Shown piece after piece: positions 1 through 7,634 of a DNA stretch of 64,000 nt. The notes under the pieces are model-generated. The model saw only the letters and a list, made by a program, of their open reading frames with translations. It did not search any database and was not told the DNA's origin. The translations under genes were made by a program, and so were the position numbers. Source of the DNA: Streptomyces sp. NBC_00704 (GTDB taxonomy: Bacteria; Actinomycetota; Actinomycetes; Streptomycetales; Streptomycetaceae); assembly GCF_036226605.1 (NCBI RefSeq), contig NZ_CP109000.1, positions 3,468,501 through 3,532,500 of the forward strand, given 5' to 3'. Position 1 is the first letter of the stretch. Each line of letters begins with the position of its first letter.

Positions 1-2
1 AA

Positions 3-209
3 ACCGTCACCTTCCACGGCCAACGTCTGGGGACGATCCCCAAGCAGGCAACTTCGTCCGAGCGGGAACTGACAAGCTTCGACGGCGGGGCACAGCCGAC
101 GTTTACGCTGTCGTCGCGTGCGAGCGTTGATCAACAGCGTGACGTTCCGCCGCTGACCGAAGCAGAGCCGGCCGACGACCAGACCAGCGAAGACGATGCG
201 AACGATTAA
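3..209 (+). CDS. C-terminal end of an unknown protein (5' end outside the window)
   Basis: An open frame enters from the left edge and stops at the TAA at 207-209. It encodes about 68 residues starting TVTFHGQRLGTIPK and ending in an acidic tail (PADDQTSEDDAND). The last 14 bases overlap the ATG of the next gene in another frame, so the two are probably translationally coupled. I do not recognise the family. The acidic, polar tail suggests a soluble protein. Its pairing with an XRE/ImmA protein suggests it could be the partner or substrate in a regulator-protease pair, but that is inference from position only. Confidence 0.55.
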   Translation, partial: TVTFHGQRLGTIPKQATSSERELTSFDGGAQPTFTLSSRASVDQQRDVPPLTEAEPADDQTSEDDAND

Positions 210-1365
210 GCAAGACCTCATCCCGGGCTTGGAGGAGCGGGGCACCACGCCCCGCGCCATTTCCGACGGCTTCGATCCCACCCGTCTGACGCAGGCGCGT
301 CGGCTGGCTGAGATGACGAAGAAGGACGTCGCGCAGGCTCTTGGGGTGACTCCGGCGGCCGTGGGCCAGTACGAGACGGGGGTGTCCCGTCCTCGTCCGG
401 ACCTTATCCCCCGTCTTGCCGAAGTGCTCGGTGTGCCTGCCACTTTCTTCTTGGTCGGCCGTCCGGCAAACCGGCTCGACTCCTCCATGGCCCATTTCCG
501 CAGCTTGCGCAGCACACCGAAGTCGCAGAGGGAACGCGCCCTGGCCTTCGCCGAACAGGTGTGGGAACTCACCTACGCCCTCGAACGGCGGATTCAGCTT
601 CCCCTGGTGAACCTGCCCGGCTTCGCCGGCGGCGAGGTCCATCCCGGAGCGGAACTGCCCACCGACCCTGCAGCGGCAGCACGAGAGCTTCGGCGGCGTT
701 GGGGGATGGGGGATGGGCCGGTCACCCACCTCGTCCGACGTATGGAATCCCACGGCATCGTTGTCGTGATGCCGCCCGCGTCCGATCCTTCGGCGGCGAC
801 CGTGGACGCGTTCTCCACCAGGGCGGCGCGCCCCCTCGTGGTCCTCACAGCGAATCGGGCGGACGACATCTACCGTCACCGCTTCACGGCCGCCCATGAA
901 CTCGGGCACCTCGTACTTCACGGCGACGCCACCGGTGACAGCCGGCAGGAAAAGGAGGCCGACGCCTTCGCCGCCGAGTTCCTCACCCCCCAGGACAGCA
1001 TCCTGCCCCACCTACCCAAGCGGATGGATCTCGCGCGCCTGGCCGAGCTGAGGCAGGTCTGGGGTGTCTCCATCCACTCGCTCGTCTACCGATGCCGTGA
1101 ACTCGGCCTGATCTCCGACGCCACGACCAGCCGCGCATATCAACGCCTTCGCGCGCTGGATGGCCAGCCAGGCTTCATCCCCGAGTCGGTATCGAACTAC
1201 ACCGGTGAACAGCCGTCACTGCTGCGCCAAGCCTTCGAACTGGCCTGCAAAGAAGCGGACCTCTCGGTGGCCACACTGGCCCATGAACTGGCCTGGACGC
1301 CCAAGCGGGTTCGTGAACTGCTCGACGTCCAGGAACAGCGACCCGTTCTCCGCCTTGTGCAATAA
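196..1365 (+). CDS. XRE-type HTH protein with ImmA/IrrE metalloprotease domain
   Basis: 389 residues. Residues about 25-80 form a Cro/C1-type helix-turn-helix (LTQARRLAEMTKKDVAQA, then VGQYETGVSRPRPD). A zinc-protease motif AAHELGHLVLHGD lies near residues 232-244, followed by KEADAFAAEFLTP, the usual third-ligand region of the ImmA/IrrE (DUF955) family. Proteins of this family cleave or relieve a partner repressor and often sit in mobile elements or toxin-antitoxin-like loci. The ATG at 196 overlaps the previous gene by 14 bases. No other in-frame start lies close to the HTH, although homologues often begin nearer residue 25. The protein is cytoplasmic and its target is unknown; the gene just upstream is the obvious candidate. 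Confidence 0.85.
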   Translation: MRTIKQDLIPGLEERGTTPRAISDGFDPTRLTQARRLAEMTKKDVAQALGVTPAAVGQYETGVSRPRPDLIPRLAEVLGVPATFFLVGRPANRLDSSMAHFRSLRSTPKSQRERALAFAEQVWELTYALERRIQLPLVNLPGFAGGEVHPGAELPTDPAAAARELRRRWGMGDGPVTHLVRRMESHGIVVVMPPASDPSAATVDAFSTRAARPLVVLTANRADDIYRHRFTAAHELGHLVLHGDATGDSRQEKEADAFAAEFLTPQDSILPHLPKRMDLARLAELRQVWGVSIHSLVYRCRELGLISDATTSRAYQRLRALDGQPGFIPESVSNYTGEQPSLLRQAFELACKEADLSVATLAHELAWTPKRVRELLDVQEQRPVLRLVQ

Positions 1366-1570
1366 CGACTCAATCCCTGCGGCGCCGTTCCATCCGTAGT
1401 TCAGTCCCGGGTGGCGCCGTCGAGCCACCCTCATCGATGTGGTGGACGAGGTACTCGGGCAGGTCGGCGGCCGGTTCTGGGTTGGCTACAAGCGCTCCGG
1501 CTGAACGCCATGAACGGGCCCGGATACCAGCGCTGGCCCGTAGGCGTGACCGCGCACGGCGCAGCCCTGA

Positions 1571-2116
1571 TCACGACCGCGCGGACAGCCTGGGGGCGAG
1601 CAGCTCCAGCACTTCTTCCCAGCGGTAGCGGTCGGCCCCTCCGCCGGCCTTCGGCCGGTGAGGCTCGTACGAGCCGATCAGGACGCCCATCTCACGCAGC
1701 TGCTCCAGACTCCGGCGGTACGCGGGGTGGGCGGCCTGCGCGGAGTTCAGATACGGCAGTACGGCGATGGGGACGTCCATGGCGGGTGCTTCACACAGGA
1801 TGCCGAGCGCGAGGTTGTCGGAGATTCCGGCGGCCCATTTGTTGACGGTGTTGAAGCTGGCCGGGGCGACCGCGATCGCATCGGCGGGCCGGGTCGGGCG
1901 CGGCTCGCCCACCGAGCGCCAGGCCGAGCGGATGGGGCGTCCGATCTGGCTCTCCAACGCCTCCACGTCGAGGAAGCCGAGCCCTTGTGGTGTGGCGACG
2001 ATGCCCACGTCCCACTGCCGCTCGTGGGCCGCGGTGATCAGCTTGCCGACGTCACCAGCGACTCCGGCCGCGCAGACCACGATCTGGAGGAACGGCTTGT
2101 CGGGCTGGTCACTCAC
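1571..2116 (-). CDS. Flavoprotein of the PPC-decarboxylase (DFP) type
   Basis: 181 residues from the GTG at 2116, chosen because it forms a 4-bp GTGA overlap with the upstream regulator gene; the frame stays open further upstream but that part reads as low-quality sequence inside the regulator. The start FLQIVVCAAGVAGDVGKLI and the later DAIAVAPASFNTVNKWAAGISDNLA match the flavoprotein/phosphopantothenoylcysteine decarboxylase fold: the FMN-binding PASxNTxxKxAxGIxDNL signature is clear. The length fits a stand-alone flavoprotein, not the bifunctional CoaBC. Coupling to an XRE/TPR regulator and the divergent nucleotide-type operon suggest a specialised FMN-dependent decarboxylation or redox step, not the CoA pathway. 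The substrate is unknown. Confidence 0.8.
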   Translation of the reverse strand: MSDQPDKPFLQIVVCAAGVAGDVGKLITAAHERQWDVGIVATPQGLGFLDVEALESQIGRPIRSAWRSVGEPRPTRPADAIAVAPASFNTVNKWAAGISDNLALGILCEAPAMDVPIAVLPYLNSAQAAHPAYRRSLEQLREMGVLIGSYEPHRPKAGGGADRYRWEEVLELLAPRLSARS

Positions 2117-3411
2117 GCGGGCACTCCCAGTTGGCGGCTGAAGTGGTGCAGTTCGGGCAAGGCTCGGCGGCGGTCGCGGGCTGCCATGTCGGCGACCAGT
2201 TCGCGTACGGCCGGGCGGCGGATGTCCTGTGCCGCGCAGCTCTCGGCGATGCGCAGGGCCTGGTAGCCGTCGGCGAGTCTGCCCTGCTGACTGTAGGCGC
2301 GGGCGGTCTCCACCCACAGCGCGGCCCGGCGTTCGGGGACGGGAATGTGGCGGCGCATGAGGGGCCGGGCGGTCTGCAGGGCGATGCCGGCGTCGCCGAA
2401 GGAGACGGCCGCGCTGACCTCGTGCAGGGCGACGTTGGTGGGACTGAAGTTCGCCCAGGCGTCCGGCTGGTCGAAGGCGACGTAGCGGGCCACTTCCTTG
2501 GCCTCGGTGAGGAAGTCCTGGGTGGTGTCGCGGTCACCGTTTCTGCTGGCGGCGGTCGCCCCGCGCAGCAGGAGCAGTCCGACCGCCGCCAGGTAGCGGG
2601 GGGAGCGCTGGTCGTAGGAGCCGGTGAGCTGGTCGGCGGTGTGGCGGACCATGTTCACGGCCTGGGCGGTGTGCTTGTCTCGTACGAGGACGTGGGCGTG
2701 CACGCGGACGCTGGCGGCGAGGACGACCGGGTCTCCGGATCGTTCCGCCTCGGCCATGGCCCGACCGGCCGCGAGCCAGGCGTTGCCCTGGTCGGCTCGT
2801 TTCAGCAGCAGGCTCACCGATGTCTGGTACGCGGTCGCGAGCAGCCCGGACGCCTCCGCCGAGCCGGAGGAGCCACCGCCAGCGGCCTGGCGCAGGTCGG
2901 CGATCAGTCCCGGCAGGGTCTGCTCCAGTTCCGCGTAGTCGCACACGTAGAACATCCGGCGTACTGCCCGCAGCCGGTCCCGCAGCTCGTCGATGCCCAG
3001 GGCTTGCCCGGTGGCGACGGGGCTCGTACCCGGCAGCAGGACGCGGATCAGGTCGTGATGCGCGGTGGTCGACGACGACGATGGCGGCGACGGAGCCGCG
3101 AGCGCGGCCACGCTCGCGGCGAGGAAGGTACGGCGGTGCATGTCCTCTGCTCCGGGCTCAGGGGCGGGGCCGGTGTCAGATGCGGCGGCGAGGCCCAGAC
3201 GGTGCGGTGGAATGTCCAGCACCTGCGCGACCTCGCGCAGCGTACGCACGTCCTCCGTGCCCCTGCCGCTTTCCAGGCGGCTCACCTTCGACTGGTGATA
3301 CCCCAGTGCGGCGGCCACGTCCTTCTGCGAGCGCCGCTGTAAAACACGTGCCTGACGGATCACTTCGCCGATCCGTCTCGCCTCGCTCTGTTCTTCGGCC
3401 ATCTGTGCCAC
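2113..3411 (-). CDS. XRE-family regulator with TPR-like sensor region
   Basis: 432 residues. The N-terminal helix-turn-helix (about residues 15-65) reads VIRQARVLQRRSQKDVAAAL followed by HQSKVSRLESGRGTEDVRTL. The remaining 340 residues are alpha-helical and tetratricopeptide-like, as in the large actinomycete family of SARP-like/XRE-TPR regulators; RRTFLAASVAALAAP near residue 92 is the recurrent linker of this family. The start is GTG at 3411, with GGAGGGG just upstream; an ATG nine bases downstream is an alternative. It is translationally coupled to the flavoprotein gene and lies back to back with the rightward operon that begins at 3579. It is therefore the probable local regulator. The ligand is unknown. 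Confidence 0.85.
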   Translation of the reverse strand: MAQMAEEQSEARRIGEVIRQARVLQRRSQKDVAAALGYHQSKVSRLESGRGTEDVRTLREVAQVLDIPPHRLGLAAASDTGPAPEPGAEDMHRRTFLAASVAALAAPSPPSSSSTTAHHDLIRVLLPGTSPVATGQALGIDELRDRLRAVRRMFYVCDYAELEQTLPGLIADLRQAAGGGSSGSAEASGLLATAYQTSVSLLLKRADQGNAWLAAGRAMAEAERSGDPVVLAASVRVHAHVLVRDKHTAQAVNMVRHTADQLTGSYDQRSPRYLAAVGLLLLRGATAASRNGDRDTTQDFLTEAKEVARYVAFDQPDAWANFSPTNVALHEVSAAVSFGDAGIALQTARPLMRRHIPVPERRAALWVETARAYSQQGRLADGYQALRIAESCAAQDIRRPAVRELVADMAARDRRRALPELHHFSRQLGVPA

Positions 3412-3578
3412 GGCCCCTCCTGCCGTCGCCGATTCTGCCTGCTCAACCGAGCGTAACCGAGCGGCGATTCACCGCGATGCGGCTCCTGCATAAGTGATGC
3501 AACCCCAGCACACGGCGTAGTCCAGCTTGCCTCCGGAGCGGTTGCTTGGAGCAGCCGCACCGATCCAGGAGGCAGCTC
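3412..3578. promoter_or_regulatory. Divergent promoter region
   Basis: 167 bases separate the divergent XRE/TPR regulator and the rightward operon. The region must hold both promoters. A good ribosome-binding site (AGGAGG) lies 8 bases before the ATG at 3579. I could not fix -10/-35 boxes or an operator by eye. Confidence 0.45.
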
Positions 3579-4010
3579 ATGGAAGCGCACCAGATCCGAT
3601 TCTCCGTTCACGGCACACCTGCCGCCGCCCGCTCCGCGCGGCAGCAGCTCGCGAACGGGATACGGCGCTGGGACGCCTCCCTCGACCAGGACCTGCTGAG
3701 CACGGCAGAACTGGTCGCCGCCGAACTGCTGACGAACGCGGTGCGGCACGCGGGCGACGGCCCGATCTCGGCCGGCGCCCGCCTCGACGGCGAGCGTCTG
3801 CTGATCGAGGTCACCGATGCCGACCGCAAGGTCCCACGAGCCGGACTGCCGGACATGGAGGCAGAGGGCGGGCGCGGCCTGTTCCTCGTCGCCGCCCTGG
3901 CCGATCGCCATGGAGTCGATCCGCTGCCGTCCGGCAAACGCTGCTGGGCCGAGTTCAAGGTCGGCGCCCCAGCCCAGCCCTCACGACACGTACCTCTGCA
4001 AAGGAGTTGA
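3579..4010 (+). CDS. ATP-binding protein of the anti-sigma (RsbW-like) HATPase family
   Basis: 143 residues from the ATG at 3579, which has AGGAGG at the right distance; an in-frame ATG 33 bases upstream lacks one. It carries the GHKL ATPase motifs: N-box ELLTNAVRHA, a G1-type VTDADRKVP and the glycine-rich EGGRGLFLVAALADRHG. Such small stand-alone HATPases are abundant in Streptomyces and act as anti-sigma-factor kinases or as undefined regulators. It is the first gene of the operon, and the next gene starts 3 bases after its stop. Its partner sigma factor or anti-anti-sigma factor is not in the window. A role in regulating the operon or its product is plausible but unproven. Confidence 0.85.
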   Translation: MEAHQIRFSVHGTPAAARSARQQLANGIRRWDASLDQDLLSTAELVAAELLTNAVRHAGDGPISAGARLDGERLLIEVTDADRKVPRAGLPDMEAEGGRGLFLVAALADRHGVDPLPSGKRCWAEFKVGAPAQPSRHVPLQRS

Positions 4011-4013
4011 CGG

Positions 4014-5333
4014 TTGACAGCCGTACGGATCCCTCCAGTCGCCGCCGAAGTGGTGGCCATCCGCCCCGGGAGCCCTCTCACCGGCTCCGTGACGGTCGAC
4101 GGGTCCAAGAACGCAGCACTGCCGCTCCTGGCAGCCGCGGCGGCTCTGCACCGCCCCGTGCACGTGGGCAACGTCCCGGCGAACGCCGACGTCGAGACGA
4201 TGCTCGCCCTGCTCCAGCAGGCCGGCTGGCACACAGCCCGACCCGTCGGCGACCTGCACACCGCGGTGATCCTGCCGGGCGACAAGCCCCAAGCCGGGTC
4301 CGACCTCGACATCGCCGCCCGCATCCGGGCCTCGTACTACCTCGTCCCCGCCCTGCTGGGCACATACGGCCGGGCGTGCCTCCCTTGGCCGGGCGGCTGC
4401 CGGATCGGGGAACGCGGCATGGAACAGCACTTCAAGGTCTACGAACGCTTCGGCGACCGCACGACCGTCGACGACCACGGCTACGTCGTAGAAGCAGCCA
4501 GTGCCCGACCGGAAACGGTCTCGATCACGCTTCCCTTCCGCTCCCGAGGCGCGACCATCGCCGCTCTTCTCCGTGCGGTCGTGGCCGGACGGCCACTGCG
4601 GCTGGGGTTGCCCAACCTTTCGCCGGAAGTGCTGGCTGTTGTTGAGGCGGTGCGGACGGCTGGCTGGCAGTGCCGAGTCAGTGAGGCACTCCTCGCCCTC
4701 GCGCCTCCTTTGGCCGCGCCACCGGAGACCATTTTCTGGCGCGTGCCCGGCGACAAGATCGAGGCCGGGACTCTGGCCTGCGCGGTCGCGGTCACAGGCG
4801 GCGACGCACGCATCTGCGGTGTACGCGGTGACGATGTCGTCCCCCTGGTCAGGGCCCTGCGGTGGCTCGGGGTTCCCTCCGACACCGAGAACGACGTGAT
4901 CACCGTCCGAGCGCGAGAAACCCGACCCACCAGCCGGTCTCTGCGGGCCATCGCTTCCCTCGCCCCCAGGGGCTTGGATGCCGATTTCGAGCCGTCCTTG
5001 ATGGCCTTGGCCCTCACTCGCCCCGGTACGCATCTCTTCTCCGACACGATCAACCCCGGCCGCCACAGCAACCTGCTGCCACAGCTGGCCCGTCTCGGTG
5101 CCGAGATCCACGAACTGTCCCCGACCAAGTGCCGTCTCACCGGTCCGCAGCAGTTGATCGGAGCCGGTGTCGAGGCCACCGACATCCGCACCGGGTCCGC
5201 CCTGCTCATCGCCGGCCTGACAGCGCAAGGCGTCACCACCCTGGGCGGCCTGGAGCAGCTCCGACGCGGCCACGCCGACCTTCCCACCAAGCTGTATGCC
5301 CTCGGCGCCGACATCTGCGAGGTCACACCATGA
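4014..5333 (+). CDS. MurA/EPSP-synthase-family enolpyruvyl transferase
   Basis: 439 residues from the TTG at 4014, preceded by AAGGAG about 8 bases upstream. It resembles UDP-GlcNAc enolpyruvyltransferase along its whole length and keeps the residues essential in Escherichia coli MurA: Lys in GSKNAALP (Lys22), the PEP-binding Cys in PGGCRIG (Cys115), an Asp in GLDADFEP aligned with Asp305, and an Arg in QLRRGHADLP aligned with Arg397. Sequence around these motifs is far from housekeeping MurA, and the neighbours are nucleotide-type enzymes rather than cell-wall genes. A dedicated role is likely, for example enolpyruvyl transfer to a nucleotide hydroxyl as NikO/PolA do in nikkomycin/polyoxin synthesis. 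The acceptor is inferred only. Its stop overlaps the next start by 4 bases. Confidence 0.85.
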   Translation: MTAVRIPPVAAEVVAIRPGSPLTGSVTVDGSKNAALPLLAAAAALHRPVHVGNVPANADVETMLALLQQAGWHTARPVGDLHTAVILPGDKPQAGSDLDIAARIRASYYLVPALLGTYGRACLPWPGGCRIGERGMEQHFKVYERFGDRTTVDDHGYVVEAASARPETVSITLPFRSRGATIAALLRAVVAGRPLRLGLPNLSPEVLAVVEAVRTAGWQCRVSEALLALAPPLAAPPETIFWRVPGDKIEAGTLACAVAVTGGDARICGVRGDDVVPLVRALRWLGVPSDTENDVITVRARETRPTSRSLRAIASLAPRGLDADFEPSLMALALTRPGTHLFSDTINPGRHSNLLPQLARLGAEIHELSPTKCRLTGPQQLIGAGVEATDIRTGSALLIAGLTAQGVTTLGGLEQLRRGHADLPTKLYALGADICEVTP

Positions 5334-6565
5334 ACCGGCAGTTACGGCGGATCATCGCCACGACGGACGTCCACTCCGCCTTCGCCTCCCCCGCACCGAT
5401 GCTCGCCCATCTCCACGCAGCCAGGGCCGAGAGCCTGATCGTGGACTGCGGCGACTTCTTCGAAGGCAGCGGCTTCTACCGCCTCGGCCAAGGCCAGATC
5501 GAGCACGAGATCCTCACCAGCCTCTACGACCTGCTGGCCCCGGGGAATCACGGTTGGCGGCACCATTTCGAGCCGGGGCTGCGCGAGATGACCGTGTGCG
5601 CCAACACGACCGACGACGACGGCAATCCACTCTTCGACCGCGTACGCATCGAGCGGATCGCCGGCCGACGCGTCGCCGTCACCGCAGTGATCGGCACCCA
5701 GGCGTTCAACGCGATCCCCACCGGCGACCGCATCGGTCACCACGTCACCGACCCTGCTCAGGCCCTGCGCGAGGTGATGCTCGAACATCACCACCGCACC
5801 GATGACTGGATCGTGCTGTCCCACTCCGGCTTCGACGAGGACCTGAAGATGGCCGCCGCCTGCCCCTTCGCGGACATCATCTTCGCCGGGCATTGCCACA
5901 GCGACACGTACGGCCCCGTACCCGTCGGCGACACCCTCGTGGTCAAGGGACGCGAACTCGGCATCGGATACGCCACCGCAGAGCCCATCGGAACCGGCTG
6001 GGCCGCCCGCACGGGCACCTTCCCCAGCTCGCACGGGCTGCCCAAGAACCTCGCCACGGTGCAGGACAAGATCGCACTCGTCGGCCGGACACTCGCCAGC
6101 CCGCTCGGCATCGTGAACGAGCCCTACCGCAATGCCTCGTTCGACCGACGCCAGTTGCTGGCAGAGGTCGCCGGCCGACTGCACTCGGGCCTCGGCGCGG
6201 ACGCGGTCGTCCTCAACGAGACCGCCCTGCGCTCCACGCCGCTCCGAGAAGTGCTCACCCTCGGCGACCTGCTGACCATCGAGCCCTTCGACAACCAACT
6301 CGTCCACGCCCGCCTCCCCAACGACCACGCCCAGGACCACGAGAAGCTGCTCGGCCACCTCACCGACCGTGTCGGTCCTCTGGCCATCGCTCCCGCCCCT
6401 CTGCCCCCGGCGACGAGCAGCGTGCTGACGACCGACTACCTCGCCGACAGCCACCTCGGCGGACGAACACATCAAGCCGGACTACGGCTCGGCCAAGCCG
6501 TACGAAGCGTCCTGCTCACACCCCTGGCTGGCGCTGACGACACCGCTACAGGAGGCGAGCAATGA
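5330..6565 (+). CDS. Metallophosphoesterase of the 5'-nucleotidase type
   Basis: 411 residues from the ATG at 5330, chosen because it forms an ATGA overlap with the MurA-like gene. The calcineurin-like metal-binding motifs occur in order: ATTDVHS (DxH), DCGDFFEG (GDxxE-like), APGNHGW (GNH), LSHSGFDED and AGHCHSD (GHxH). The C-terminal third contains EPFDNQLVHARL, typical of the 5'-nucleotidase C-terminal domain that binds the nucleoside. There is no signal peptide, so unlike most UshA-type enzymes it should act in the cytoplasm. In this operon it could remove phosphate from a nucleotide intermediate. It also overlaps the next gene by 4 bases. Confidence 0.85.
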   Translation: MNRQLRRIIATTDVHSAFASPAPMLAHLHAARAESLIVDCGDFFEGSGFYRLGQGQIEHEILTSLYDLLAPGNHGWRHHFEPGLREMTVCANTTDDDGNPLFDRVRIERIAGRRVAVTAVIGTQAFNAIPTGDRIGHHVTDPAQALREVMLEHHHRTDDWIVLSHSGFDEDLKMAAACPFADIIFAGHCHSDTYGPVPVGDTLVVKGRELGIGYATAEPIGTGWAARTGTFPSSHGLPKNLATVQDKIALVGRTLASPLGIVNEPYRNASFDRRQLLAEVAGRLHSGLGADAVVLNETALRSTPLREVLTLGDLLTIEPFDNQLVHARLPNDHAQDHEKLLGHLTDRVGPLAIAPAPLPPATSSVLTTDYLADSHLGGRTHQAGLRLGQAVRSVLLTPLAGADDTATGGEQ

Positions 6566-7101
6566 TCCTTACCGGGCCCGAGATCACCGCCGCTGCCCAC
6601 GACGGACGCCTGACCATCGCGCCCTTCGAACCGGAACAGGTCAACCCCAACAGCTACAACGTCCGCCTCGGCCCCACCCTGCTGACCTACACCGACACCG
6701 TGATCGACGCCCACCGCCCCAACCCCACCCACGAGGTCACGATCGGGAAGAGCGGATACGTACTCCGGCCCGGTGAGCTGTACCTCGGACACACCGTCGA
6801 ACAGGTCGGCTCCGACACCTACGTACCGCTGCTCTTCGGCCGCTCCTCCGTCGGCAGGCTTGGCCTTTTCGTCGAGATCACCGCCCCGATCGGCGACATC
6901 GGCTTCCACGGCCAGTGGACGCTGATGCTCTCCCCGATCCGCCCGCTACGGGTGTACGCGGGCATGCGCATCGGGCAGATCATGTTCTTCGTCTCCACCG
7001 GCTCCATCGCCCCCTACCAAGGCAAGTACCAGGCCGCCATCGGCCCGCAGCCCTCCGCCTACTGGCGCGACGCGGCCCGGCTCAAGGTGGTCGCCTCGTG
7101 A
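6562..7101 (+). CDS. dCTP-deaminase/dUTPase-fold protein A (catalytic Glu replaced by Met)
   Basis: 179 residues, overlapping its neighbours by 4 bases on both sides. The fold is recognisable from VNPNSYNVRLG and from FGRSSVGRLGL, which matches the GRSSxxRLG motif of dCTP deaminase (Ser and Arg of the nucleotide site). The next block, FHGQWTLMLSP, aligns with the segment that normally carries the catalytic glutamate (VLEFYN in E. coli Dcd), but here it is Met. By family knowledge this copy should therefore be unable to deaminate on its own. It looks like one half of a hetero-oligomer with protein B, or a nucleotide-binding protein. The C-terminus (YQGKYQAAIGPQPSAYW) retains the KYQ-type motif that closes over nucleotide in this fold. 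Confidence 0.8.
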   Translation: MILTGPEITAAAHDGRLTIAPFEPEQVNPNSYNVRLGPTLLTYTDTVIDAHRPNPTHEVTIGKSGYVLRPGELYLGHTVEQVGSDTYVPLLFGRSSVGRLGLFVEITAPIGDIGFHGQWTLMLSPIRPLRVYAGMRIGQIMFFVSTGSIAPYQGKYQAAIGPQPSAYWRDAARLKVVAS

Positions 7102-7634
7102 TCCTCACCGGCCCCGCGATCAGCGCCGCCATCCAGGCAGGCGAGATCACGATCGACCCGTACGACCCCGCCCGTCTCTCCCCGAACGCCTACGACTGGC
7201 GACTCGGCGACACCATCCGTATCTGCGACGGAGAGCTGGACGCAGCCGTCCCAACTGCGTTCGCCGAGCAGACCATCCCGGCCGCGGGCCTGGTGCTGAC
7301 GCCGGACGCGTTCTATCTCGGCGTCACGCTGGAGAGGACCGGCTCCGAGACGTACGCACAACTGCTCAACGGCGACCGCACCATCGGCGCGCTCGGCATC
7401 TGGGTCCACGTCTCCGCCCCGCTCGGCCACCAAGGTCACGCCATTCGCTGGACCCTGGAGATCCGTGCCGCCCGGCCGGTTCGCATCTACGCGGGCATGA
7501 CCTTCGGCAAGCTCGTCTTCCTCAGCGCCTTCGGCACACCGGCCAGCTACCAGCAGCAGGACGCCAAGTACGCGGCGACGGACGGCATCGACATCTCCCG
7601 CCTCTACGAAGAGATCCCCGGAGGAGTCCGGTGA
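7098..7634 (+). CDS. dCTP-deaminase/dUTPase-fold protein B (Glu kept, GRSS motif lost)
   Basis: 178 residues from the GTG at 7098, set by the GTGA overlap with protein A; the open frame upstream of it lies inside protein A. It is a clear paralogue of A: both start ILTGP(A/E)I, both have PN(S/A)Y(N/D) and a matching C-terminal YQ motif (SYQQQDAKYAA). Here IRWTLEIRA keeps a glutamate where the catalytic Glu belongs, whereas the GRSSxxRLG block has become GDRTIGALG, losing the Ser/Arg pair. The pair is thus complementary. Active sites of this family lie at trimer interfaces, so one working site could be built from both proteins; that is inference. It is probably cytoplasmic. Deaminase, nucleotidohydrolase or another nucleotide chemistry are all possible. 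Confidence 0.8.
   Translation: MILTGPAISAAIQAGEITIDPYDPARLSPNAYDWRLGDTIRICDGELDAAVPTAFAEQTIPAAGLVLTPDAFYLGVTLERTGSETYAQLLNGDRTIGALGIWVHVSAPLGHQGHAIRWTLEIRAARPVRIYAGMTFGKLVFLSAFGTPASYQQQDAKYAATDGIDISRLYEEIPGGVR

Noticed and set aside
1400..1504. A short frame reading RRATLIDVVDEVLGQVGG then RFWVGYKRSG before a TGA.
   Set aside because: It has coding-like composition and might be the end of a lost gene, but there is no start, no neighbour context and only about 34 codons.
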